This document shows, piece after piece, positions 24,346 to 31,862 of a stretch of DNA of 42,914 nucleotides (position 1 is the first letter of the stretch; every line of letters starts with the position of its first letter). The stretch lies in assembly GCA_036675505.1 (NCBI GenBank), contig JAKFEW010000088.1, positions 1 to 42,914 of the forward strand. The letters are read 5' to 3'. A model generated the notes under the pieces. It saw only the letters and a list, made by a program, of their open reading frames with translations, had not been told where the DNA came from and did no database searches. Made by a program: the position numbers and the translations under genes. The stretch is from JAKFEW01 sp036675505 (GTDB taxonomy: Bacteria > Cyanobacteriota > Sericytochromatia > S15B-MN24 > JAQBPE01).

Positions 24346-25241
24346 ACGACGAACCGATCCTGGGCGCCTCGGTGGCGGCGATCGAGGCCCACTACGACCT
24401 CGGCAACGACTTCTTCGCGCTCTGGCTCGACGAATCGATGACCTACACCTGCGCGATGTGGTCCGACGACTCAGACGAAGACCTGGCGACCGCGCAGGCG
24501 CGGAAGATCGATCACCTGCTCGAGGCGGCGGGCGCCCGCGGCAAAAATAGCGTCCTCGACGTCGGCTGCGGCTGGGGTGGCGCGCTCGCCAGGGCCCGCT
24601 CGGCCTTCGGCGTCCAGGCGGCCCATGGCCTCACGCTGAGCCGCAGCCAGGCGGACTGGATCGCCGAGCGCGGGCCGGCCGGCCTGACCATCGCAGTGGA
24701 GAGCTGGGCCGACCATGAGCCGGCCTTGCCCTACGACGCGATCATCTCGGTCGAGGCGTTCGAAGCCTTCGCGCGCCCCGGCATCGATCCGGCCCACAAG
24801 CTCGCGATCTACCGCCAATTCTTCGACCGCTGCCACGCCTGGCTCGCGCCGGGCGGCAAGCTCGCCCTCCAGACCATCGCCTACGGCAACGCCGGGCCCG
24901 AGGACCTCGACGCCTTCATCGCGGCGGAGGTCTTCCCGGAGTCCGACCTGCCCCGCCTCGCGGAGCTGGCGCAGGCCATCGAGCGCCGCTTCGAGGTCGT
25001 CTCGCTGCACAACCGCCGCGAGGATTACGCGCGAACGCTCAGGACCTGGCTCAAGCGGCTCAAGGCGCGTCGCACGGAAGCCGTCGCCCAGGTCGGTGAG
25101 ACCGTGGTGGTGCGCTTCGAGCGGTACTTGCGTTTGTCGATCTTCATGTTCGAGAAGGGCACCTGCGACCTGTTCCAGCTCGAGCTGCGCCGCATCGACC
25201 ACCCACGCCCCGTCAACGCCCCGCCTGGAGGAGCCCGATGA
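24342..25241 (+). CDS. Cyclopropane-fatty-acyl synthase-like SAM methyltransferase
   Basis: 299 aa from a TTG that overlaps the desaturase stop. Residues 15-45 (EAHYDLGNDFFALWLDESMTYTCA) and the SAM motif VLDVGCGWGG (71-80) place it in the CFA synthase/mycolic acid methyltransferase family, which adds a methylene or methyl group from SAM across an acyl double bond. Ordinary CFA synthases are about 380-420 aa; this one lacks the N-terminal domain, and the conserved FEH motif reads FEAF (E141 kept, His changed). It could make a cyclopropane, a branched methyl or an unsaturated methyl product. The ACP gene overlaps by ATGA. Confidence 0.85.
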   Translation: MNDEPILGASVAAIEAHYDLGNDFFALWLDESMTYTCAMWSDDSDEDLATAQARKIDHLLEAAGARGKNSVLDVGCGWGGALARARSAFGVQAAHGLTLSRSQADWIAERGPAGLTIAVESWADHEPALPYDAIISVEAFEAFARPGIDPAHKLAIYRQFFDRCHAWLAPGGKLALQTIAYGNAGPEDLDAFIAAEVFPESDLPRLAELAQAIERRFEVVSLHNRREDYARTLRTWLKRLKARRTEAVAQVGETVVVRFERYLRLSIFMFEKGTCDLFQLELRRIDHPRPVNAPPGGAR

Positions 25242-25513
25242 CCCAGAACACCCCCACGAGCGCCCGCCCCGCGGCCGAGATCGCCGCCTGGCTCACCGCC
25301 TACGTGGCGAAGGAGCTCAAGTTGCGGCCCGAGGAAGTGGATCCGGCCGCGCGGCTCTTCGATATGGGGCTGACCTCCCGGCAGTCCGTACTGATGGCCG
25401 GCGACCTCGAAGACTGGCTCGGCGTGCCGCTCGCGCCCGACGTGGCCTGGGACCACCCGACGATCGCGGCGCTGGCTGCCTTGCTCGGGCGCCCGGAAGA
25501 CCAGACCCTGTGA
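25238..25513 (+). CDS. Acyl carrier protein
   Basis: 91 aa with the phosphopantetheine-binding loop MGLTSRQSV; Ser47 would carry the 4'-phosphopantetheine arm. It is a free-standing PKS/NRPS-type carrier rather than fatty-acid-synthase AcpP, whose motif is DSL. The start overlaps the methyltransferase stop (ATGA). Next to a FAAL, it is the expected acceptor of the activated fatty acid, and the desaturase and methyltransferase may act on the tethered chain. A phosphopantetheinyl transferase must come from elsewhere. Confidence 0.88.
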   Translation: MTQNTPTSARPAAEIAAWLTAYVAKELKLRPEEVDPAARLFDMGLTSRQSVLMAGDLEDWLGVPLAPDVAWDHPTIAALAALLGRPEDQTL

Positions 25514-25547
25514 TCGGACGGGCCGTGGCAGCCGTGGCGGAGGTCGC

Positions 25548-27254
25548 GTGACTGAGCGGGCGGCAACGCTCGTTGCGGTGGTGCGCGGCCACGCCGCATG
25601 CCAGCCCGACCAGCCCGCCCTCACGTTCCTCGGCGCGGGCGGCGAGCCCGAGGCGGTGCTCACCTTCGCGGCGCTCGACGCGCGCGCGCGCGCCGTCGCC
25701 GCGGCCCTGGACGGGCGAGCGGCACCTGGCGACCGCGCGGTGCTGCTGTTCCCGCCGGGCCTCGACTATGCCGTGGCCTTCCTGGCCTGCCTCTACGCGG
25801 GCGTGATCGCGGTGCCCGTGTACCTGCCGCGCGGCGATCGCCAGCTGCCTCGCCTGGCCGCGGTCCTGGCCGACGCCACCCCCCGCGTGGCGCTCACCAC
25901 CGCAAACACGCTCGCCCGGGCCGGCGGCGGCCTCGCCGCGCTGCTGGCGGAAGCCGGCGTCGCGACGCTGGACCTGGTCGGGGTGCCGGCGGACGCCGCG
26001 GACAGCTGGCGCGATCCGGGTGCACCCCCCTCGGCCAGCGCGTTCCTGCAATACACCTCCGGCTCCACGGGCGCGCCGCGCGGCGTGGTGGTGGCGCACG
26101 ACAACCTGATGGCCAACAGCGCGGCGATTTATGAAGCCTTCGGGCACGGACCTGATAGCCTCGCGCTGCTCTGGGTGCCGCCGTACCACGACATGGGGCT
26201 GATCGGCGGCATCCTGCAGCCGCTCTACGGGGGCTTCCCGGGCGTGCTGATGTCGCCGCTGGCCTTCCTCAAACACCCGCTCGGCTGGCTGCGCGCGATC
26301 GACCGGTGGGGCGCCACGACGAGCGGCGGGCCGGACTTCGCCTACGCGCTGTGCGCCGATCGGGTCAGGCCCGCGGATCGCGAGGGCCTCGATCTTTCAC
26401 GCTGGCGGGTTGCCTTCGACGGCGCCGAGCCCGTGCGCGCCGCCACGCTCGACCGCTTCGCCGCCGCCTTCCGCCCGTGTGGCTTCCGGCGCGAGGCGTT
26501 CTTCCCGTGCTACGGGCTCGCGGAAGCGACGCTGATCGTGAGCGGCGGGCCGGCGCGCACGGTGGTGCTGGACGCGGACGCGCTGACGCAGGGGCGGGTG
26601 GTGATGGCTGCGCCGGACACGGCGGGCGTCGCGCTCGTGACGAGCGGCGCGGCCGCGAGCGGGCAGGCCGTGCGCCTGGTGGATCCGCTCACCGCGCGGC
26701 CCTGCGCGCCCGGGGAAATCGGCGAGATCTGGGTCGCCGGGCCGAGCGTCGCGCGCGGCTACTGGCGACGCCCGGACGAGAGCGCGGCGACCTTCGGCGC
26801 GCGCCTCGACCCGGAGGGCCCCGGTGAGGAAGGCGCCTGGGAGGAAGGCCCCTTCTTGCGCACCGGCGACCTGGGCTTCCTGGCGGGCGGCGAGCTGGTG
26901 GTGACCGGCCGCTTGAAGGATGTGATCATCGTGGCGGGCCGCAACCACTACCCGCACGACCTGGAGGCCACGGCCACGGCCAGCCACCCGGCGCTGCGGT
27001 CGGGGGGTGCGGCGGCGTTCACCGTACCGGCGCCGGACACGGCGGACGGCGTGGCCCTGGTGGTGGTGGCGGAGGCGGACCGCGACCCGGTGGCGCGGGA
27101 GGCCGCGATCGCCGCGGTGCGGCGGGCGATCGCCGCCGAGCACGACCTGGTGGCGGCGGACGTGGTGCTGATCGCGCCGGGGACGCTGCCGCGGACGTCG
27201 AGCGGCAAGGTGCGCCGGGGGGCCTGTCGGGAGGCTTACGAGGCAGGAACGTGA
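25548..27254 (+). CDS. Fatty acyl-AMP ligase (FAAL)
   Basis: 568-aa adenylate-forming enzyme. Motif A3 TSGSTG (170-175), the FAAL-type stretch WVPPYHDMGLIGGILQPLYGG (209 onward), SGGPDFAYALC and the A10 lysine in SSGK (K554) are all present, so it should be active. FAALs activate free fatty acids with ATP and pass them to a carrier protein rather than to CoA. GTG start with GGAGG 4 bases upstream. Last gene of the operon, after the ACP. The repeat at 27278 follows. Confidence 0.93.
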   Translation: MTERAATLVAVVRGHAACQPDQPALTFLGAGGEPEAVLTFAALDARARAVAAALDGRAAPGDRAVLLFPPGLDYAVAFLACLYAGVIAVPVYLPRGDRQLPRLAAVLADATPRVALTTANTLARAGGGLAALLAEAGVATLDLVGVPADAADSWRDPGAPPSASAFLQYTSGSTGAPRGVVVAHDNLMANSAAIYEAFGHGPDSLALLWVPPYHDMGLIGGILQPLYGGFPGVLMSPLAFLKHPLGWLRAIDRWGATTSGGPDFAYALCADRVRPADREGLDLSRWRVAFDGAEPVRAATLDRFAAAFRPCGFRREAFFPCYGLAEATLIVSGGPARTVVLDADALTQGRVVMAAPDTAGVALVTSGAAASGQAVRLVDPLTARPCAPGEIGEIWVAGPSVARGYWRRPDESAATFGARLDPEGPGEEGAWEEGPFLRTGDLGFLAGGELVVTGRLKDVIIVAGRNHYPHDLEATATASHPALRSGGAAAFTVPAPDTADGVALVVVAEADRDPVAREAAIAAVRRAIAAEHDLVAADVVLIAPGTLPRTSSGKVRRGACREAYEAGT

Positions 27255-27277
27255 CCTCTGCCGTTTGCTTCCACCCG

Positions 27278-27303
27278 GGCACCCTTCCGCTCTCCGGGTG
27301 GGT
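27278..27303 (+). repeat. 26-bp direct repeat, copy 2 (terminator-like)
   Basis: Second copy of the element at 22554-22579, differing at one base (C for T in the centre). Together with the bases before it, an 8-bp stem forms, CCACCCGG (27271-27278) with CCGGGTGG (27294-27301). It lies after the FAAL stop and touches the stop codon of the converging FAD gene, so it might act as a shared terminator. Confidence 0.7.
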
Positions 27304-28616
27304 CACTTTGAGTATGAACCGCTCGGGGCCGGCGCTACGGCGGCGTCGGCGGCCCGCAGCGCTGACGCGATCGCGCACTCGTTCGACCCCGTCGACCCGA
27401 AGTACGAACCGCAGAGGTAGATCGGGCCGCCCGCATTCAGCTCCGCCAGCGCCGGCCGGGCAGCGACGGCTGCAGGCGGCGACGCCGGGTGCCGGTAGTC
27501 CACGCGGGCCAACACCCGCGCCGGGTCGATGGGATCGCTGAAGCCCCGCGGGCCGACCGTCACCAGCACCGGCTCCGCCGCCTCGATCCCCTGGATCCGG
27601 CGCATGTCCCAGGTCGCGAGCGTCTCGATCCCGCCCTCCCCCTGCCTGGCCCGGTAGTTGTAGTCCGACCACGCCGCGGGGTCCGGCGGCAGCGCGGCCG
27701 CATCGGTGTGCACGATCGACGTCGTGGCGTTGTAGGTGAATGCCCCGAGCACCTCGCGCTGGCGCGCCGTCGGCGCGGCGAGCGCGCGCAGGGCGTCGTC
27801 GGCGTGGAGGGCCAGCACCGCGGCGTCATAGGTGGCCGTCCCGGCCGCCGTCTCGACCACCACGCCAACCTCGGCGGGTCGCACGGCGCTCACCGCCAGG
27901 CCGGTCCGGATTTGCGCGTCCAGGGCCCCGACGAGCCGCGCGAGCCAGGCATCCGTCGACGGCACGATCCGCTCGAACGGCTCGCCGTCCTCCGCGTGGA
28001 AGAAGCGGTTCAGGCTGTCCGCGACCGTGCGCGCGGACATCGCCATGATCTCGGCGGGCTGGAAGCCCCACAGGGCCGCGATCGAGGGCCCGAGCACGTA
28101 GCGGGCGATCGCGGCGTCATAGCCCCGCTCCGCGAGGAACTCGTCCAGCCGGACGTTCGGGATTACTTGACCCTCCGGTCGGCGGGCGTGGCGCCAGAGG
28201 CGCGCCACCAGGTCCGCCAGGTGCGCGCGGCCCGCGGCGGGCAGGCGATCGCCGGCGTGCGCCGCCGCGCCTGGGTGGCCAAACATCGTGAACCAGTCGC
28301 GCCGATCGAACACCAGCCCGCCCGGCTCGTCCCAGATCCCGAGCCCCACCCCGCTCGGCGCGGTCGCGATGCCGAAGGCGTCGAGCAATCCTGATAGCGT
28401 CGGGTAGTGCGAGCGGTGAAACGCCAGGAAGCCGGTCTCGACCGCCACCGGGCCGGTCGCGGTCGGCACGGTCACCGCATGGACGTGGCCGCCCAGCCGG
28501 TCGGCGCGCTCGTAGAGCGTCACCCGGGCGCGCCCGCGCAGGCGGTGGGCGCAGGCCAGGCCGGCGATGCCGCCGCCCACGACGGCGACGGACGGCAAGG
28601 GGCCAGTCGCTTGCAA
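27303..28616 (-). CDS. FAD-dependent amine-oxidase-like oxidoreductase (COG2907-like)
   Basis: 437 aa. The Rossmann GGGIAG (14-19) followed by the acidic residue of the beta-2 strand (LYERADRLGGH) binds FAD. The body (VETGFLAFHRSHYPTLSGLLDAFG, PSTDAWLARLVGAL) and the C-terminal LCGSYFGSTGSNECAIASA fit a group of flavoproteins that are often found beside CFA-like methyltransferases and act on acyl chains, including the UfaD-type desaturases. Here such a methyltransferase is 2 kb away, converging. The TTG start at 28616 lies 4 bases after the flhA stop, so it is probably co-transcribed with flhA although its job is lipid-related. Confidence 0.75.
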   Translation of the reverse strand: MQATGPLPSVAVVGGGIAGLACAHRLRGRARVTLYERADRLGGHVHAVTVPTATGPVAVETGFLAFHRSHYPTLSGLLDAFGIATAPSGVGLGIWDEPGGLVFDRRDWFTMFGHPGAAAHAGDRLPAAGRAHLADLVARLWRHARRPEGQVIPNVRLDEFLAERGYDAAIARYVLGPSIAALWGFQPAEIMAMSARTVADSLNRFFHAEDGEPFERIVPSTDAWLARLVGALDAQIRTGLAVSAVRPAEVGVVVETAAGTATYDAAVLALHADDALRALAAPTARQREVLGAFTYNATTSIVHTDAAALPPDPAAWSDYNYRARQGEGGIETLATWDMRRIQGIEAAEPVLVTVGPRGFSDPIDPARVLARVDYRHPASPPAAVAARPALAELNAGGPIYLCGSYFGSTGSNECAIASALRAADAAVAPAPSGSYSK

Positions 28617-28620
28617 CCAG

Positions 28621-30714
28621 CTAGCCCAGCGTCACGGTGCCGAGCGCCTGGACCTCGGTCTGGGGCGGCACGATCTCGTTGTAGGCGAGCACCGCGACCT
28701 GCGGGAACTTCCGCTCGATCAGGCGGCGGAAGACCAGGCGGACCTTGCTCGAGCACAGCACCGTGGGCTGCTGGCCGGTCGCGGCCAGGCGCTCGATCTG
28801 GGTCTGGAGGTTCTTGAGCAGGCGGGCCGCCACGCCCGGCTCGAGCGAGACGAACGCGCCCTGATCGGTCTGCTGCACCGCGTTCGCCAGGATCTGCTCC
28901 AGGCCCGGGTCGATCGTCAGCACCGGCAGGCGGCCGTCGGGCGTGATGTAGGTGTGGGTGATCGCGCGGGCCAGGGCCTGGCGGGCGTACTCCGTGAGCG
29001 TGTCGGTGTCCTTGGTGAGGCGCGCGTAGTTCGCGAGCGACTCGAGGATCGGCACCAGGTCGCGGATGCTGACGCGCTCTCTCAACAAGTTTTGCAGCAC
29101 GCGCTGGATCTCGCCGAGCGTGAGCAGGTCCGGCACGAGCTCCTCGACGACGGCCGAGTAATCGGTCTTCACGTTGTTGATCAGCGCCTGCACGTCCTGG
29201 CGGGTAAGGACGTCCGGGGCGTGCTGCTTCACGATCTCCGTCAGGTGGGTCGCGACCACCGAGCTCGGGTCGAAGACCGTGTAGCCCATGATCTCGGCCT
29301 CTTCCCGCTTCGACTCCGGGATCCAGTAGGCGGGCAGCCCGAAGACCGGCTCCTTGGTGGCGATGCCGTCGATCGGGCCGACGGCCATGCCGGCGTTCAT
29401 CGCGAGGAAGTGGTCGATTTGCACGTCGCCGCGGGCGATCTCGATGCCGCGCAGGTTGATGCGGTATTCCTTGGGCTTCAGCTGGAGGTTGTCGCGCACG
29501 CGGATGGGCGGCAGCACCAGGCCCAGCTTCGAGGCGGTCTGCCGGCGGATCATGGTGATGCGGTCGATCAGGTCGCCGCCCTGCGAGGCGTCGACGAGCG
29601 GGATCAGGCGGTAGCCGATCTCGAGCTCCATCGTGTCGACGGCGAGCAGGTTCATGACGTTCTCGGGACCCTTGGGCGCCTCGGCCTCGGCCTCGAGGGC
29701 CACGCCGCCCGTGATCGCCGCCTCGGCCTCGCGCTGCTTGGCCTGGTTGGCCGCATAGGCCGCGAAGCCGATGAGGCTCGCGAGGAAGATGAACGGCACC
29801 TTCGGCAGGCCGGGCGCGAGCGCCAGCAAGCCGAGCATCGTGGCGACGGCGCCCAATACGCGCGGATCGCCCAGGATCTGCTGGCCGATCTCGTCGCCGA
29901 GCGAGGTCTCGGTGGCGGCCTTCGAGACGAGGATACCGGTGCCGACCGAGATGACCAGCGCCGGGATCTGCGAGACCAGACCGTCGCCGACGGTCAGCAG
30001 CGTGTAACGGCCCGCCGCCTCCGCGATGCCCATGCCGCGCTGCAGCACGCCGATCGCGAGGCCGCCGATGATGTTGACGATGATGATGATGATGCCCGCG
30101 ATCGCGTCGCCGCGCACGAACTTCGACGCACCGTCCATGGTGCCGTAGAAGTCGCTCTCACGCTGGATCTCGCTGCGTCGCTTGCGCGCGTCCTGCTCGG
30201 TGATGAGGCCGGCGTTGAGGTCCGCGTCGATCGCCATCTGCTTGCCGGGCATCGCGTCCAACGTGAAGCGCGCCGCGACTTCCGAGATGCGCCCCGCGCC
30301 GTTCGTGATGACGATGAACTGGATGACGATCAGGATGGTGAAGATCACGACGCCGACCGCGTAGTTGCCGCCGACCACGAAGTTGCCGAAGGCCTCGATG
30401 ACCCGCCCCGCCTCGCCGTTGAGCAAGATGAGGCGGGTCGTCGAGACGTTGAGCGAGAGCCGGAAGAGCGTGAGGATCAGCAGCAGCGACGGGAAGGTGC
30501 TGAACTGGAGCGGCTTCTGCACGTACAGGCTGACCATCATCATGATCAGCGCCAGCGTGATGTTCACGACCAGCAACATGTCCAGCATCCACGAGGGGAT
30601 CGGGACGATCATCATACCGATGATGAACACCATCGCGACGGCGACCATGAGGTCGCCTGAGCGAAGGAGTGATGCGAGCCCGGTGGGGCGTGCGGAACTG
30701 ACGTTCGCGGCCAT
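28621..30714 (-). CDS. flhA: Flagellar export gate protein FlhA
   Basis: 697 aa, normal length. The eight-helix N-terminus with LFRLSLNVSTTRLIL and VVIFTILIVIQFIVITNGAGRISEVAARFTLDAMPGKQMAIDADL is the highly conserved FHIPEP domain, and the C-terminal half (about 340-697) is the cytoplasmic ring domain that docks substrates and chaperones. This is the only FlhA in the window, although two FliOPQR sets are present, so it may serve one or both. It is not adjacent to flhB (39382), contrary to the common order. Followed after 4 nt by an FAD enzyme gene. Confidence 0.95.
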   Translation of the reverse strand: MAANVSSARPTGLASLLRSGDLMVAVAMVFIIGMMIVPIPSWMLDMLLVVNITLALIMMMVSLYVQKPLQFSTFPSLLLILTLFRLSLNVSTTRLILLNGEAGRVIEAFGNFVVGGNYAVGVVIFTILIVIQFIVITNGAGRISEVAARFTLDAMPGKQMAIDADLNAGLITEQDARKRRSEIQRESDFYGTMDGASKFVRGDAIAGIIIIIVNIIGGLAIGVLQRGMGIAEAAGRYTLLTVGDGLVSQIPALVISVGTGILVSKAATETSLGDEIGQQILGDPRVLGAVATMLGLLALAPGLPKVPFIFLASLIGFAAYAANQAKQREAEAAITGGVALEAEAEAPKGPENVMNLLAVDTMELEIGYRLIPLVDASQGGDLIDRITMIRRQTASKLGLVLPPIRVRDNLQLKPKEYRINLRGIEIARGDVQIDHFLAMNAGMAVGPIDGIATKEPVFGLPAYWIPESKREEAEIMGYTVFDPSSVVATHLTEIVKQHAPDVLTRQDVQALINNVKTDYSAVVEELVPDLLTLGEIQRVLQNLLRERVSIRDLVPILESLANYARLTKDTDTLTEYARQALARAITHTYITPDGRLPVLTIDPGLEQILANAVQQTDQGAFVSLEPGVAARLLKNLQTQIERLAATGQQPTVLCSSKVRLVFRRLIERKFPQVAVLAYNEIVPPQTEVQALGTVTLG

Positions 30715-30824
30715 GTCGGATCTGTACCCTTGGCGCAGCCGGCGGAACGTGACGACCGGGGGTCACGCGGGGCCGGAGGCCGGTCTCAACATAACACCCG
30801 CGAGCGCGCGGGGCTGTGAGATAA

Positions 30825-30862
30825 GACCACCGCCCCCGGGGTCCTGTCCGGGGGCGGTGGTC
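30825..30862 (-). terminator. Strong hairpin downstream of the 21-aa ORF
   Basis: A perfect 15-bp stem (30825-30839 with 30848-30862) around an 8-nt loop. On the minus strand TTAT follows. It lies 43 bases after the stop of the 21-aa ORF and 110 bases before the flhA start. On the plus strand no T-run follows. Confidence 0.6.
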
Positions 30863-30905
30863 GAGGCGGAGGGCGGCGTCCCGTCGTGTGGTGACGGGCC
30901 CGGCG

Positions 30906-30971
30906 CTAGTTCATGCCGCCGCTGGCGACGATCGAAGGTTGGGGATGCTCGATGGGGGCGTGGATGGTCAT
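30906..30971 (-). CDS. 21-aa peptide ORF with strong ribosome site
   Basis: ATG at 30971, stop TAG at 30906. GAGGTGAG lies just before the ATG (GAGG core 8 bases away), and a 15-bp terminator hairpin follows. The peptide begins MTIHAPIEHPQ and ends SIVASGGMN; it is too short for a fold and has no signal sequence. It may be a signalling or precursor peptide, a leader ORF, or a chance ORF. It fills the otherwise gene-free 407-bp interval between flhA and the PrsW gene, from which it is divergent. Confidence 0.45.
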   Translation of the reverse strand: MTIHAPIEHPQPSIVASGGMN

Positions 30972-31121
30972 CGGGCTCACCTCGCTCACAGGCGGCGCAG
31001 GCGCCGCGGGGGGATGACTCCACGATAGCGCGGTGGCGTTACGCGCGTATGCCGCGACAGTTGAGCGAATATGAACAGGTCGCGCCGTGGGTCGCTCGCC
31101 CGTGGGCGGTATGAGGCTCGC

Positions 31122-31862
31122 ATGGACGCGCTATACGCCGGTTGGCTGCTCTCGACGCTCGGCGCCGCGATCGTGGTCGTGGCGGCCTGGCTGCTGTATC
31201 CACGCGGGCGCGAGCCGGGGCTGGGGCGCGCGGCGCTGGTCTTCGGCGTCGTCCTGGTGACGGTGCCCTTCCTGGGCCTGGCGCTGGGCCTCGTGGCCGC
31301 GCCGCTCGCCGCGCTGCCGCTGCCGATGGTGCTCCACCTGGCCATCCAGGCCTTCTTCACCGCCGCCCTGCCGGAAGAAGCGTTCAAGGGCGCGGTGGTC
31401 TGGTGGCTCGTCTTCCGCCGCCGCCCGCTCCGCCTGGTCCAGGACGGCGCCTTCTACGGCGTGGTCGCGGGCATGGGCTTCGCGCTGCTCGAGAACATGG
31501 CCTACCTCCTGCAGGCGGATCTGCAGGCAGGCGGCACCGAGCAACTCGCTTTCGCCCGCACGGTCATGTCGGGCCCGGGCCACGCGGCCTATTCGGCGAT
31601 CTTGGGGCACCACCTCGCGCGGGCGATGCTCGCGGGCGGGCTGGCGTCGCGCGCCGGGCGCGCCCTCGTGTGGCGCGGGCTCGCGATCGCGATCGCCTTC
31701 CACGGCACCTTCAACCTCGTCTTGCTGCTCGGCGCATACTTCGCGTCGATCGCGCTGGCCCTCTCCGTGGTTCCCGTCTTCATGGCGGCCGTCGTCGCGG
31801 CGTTCGTTTGCATGGAACGCGCCCGGCGCCTCGACGATCGGCGCCTGAAAGCCCTCGCCTAG
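31122..31862 (+). CDS. PrsW-type glutamic intramembrane protease
   Basis: 246 aa with about seven to eight helices. The conserved motifs of the PrsW family are present in order: PEEAFK (EExxK), GMGFALLENMAY (FxxxE), SGPGHAAYSA (the first His) and AFHGTFN (the second His). In Bacillus PrsW cleaves the anti-sigma factor RsiW in response to cell-envelope stress; the substrate here is unknown. The ATG at 31122 has GAGG 5 bases upstream and is preferred over 31071. It ends in a CTAG shared with the stop of the converging LIM-DA1 gene. Confidence 0.85.
   Translation: MDALYAGWLLSTLGAAIVVVAAWLLYPRGREPGLGRAALVFGVVLVTVPFLGLALGLVAAPLAALPLPMVLHLAIQAFFTAALPEEAFKGAVVWWLVFRRRPLRLVQDGAFYGVVAGMGFALLENMAYLLQADLQAGGTEQLAFARTVMSGPGHAAYSAILGHHLARAMLAGGLASRAGRALVWRGLAIAIAFHGTFNLVLLLGAYFASIALALSVVPVFMAAVVAAFVCMERARRLDDRRLKALA

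Noticed and set aside
28567..30660. 697-codon plus-strand open frame over flhA
   Set aside because: Exact antisense of FlhA, one of the most certain genes here.
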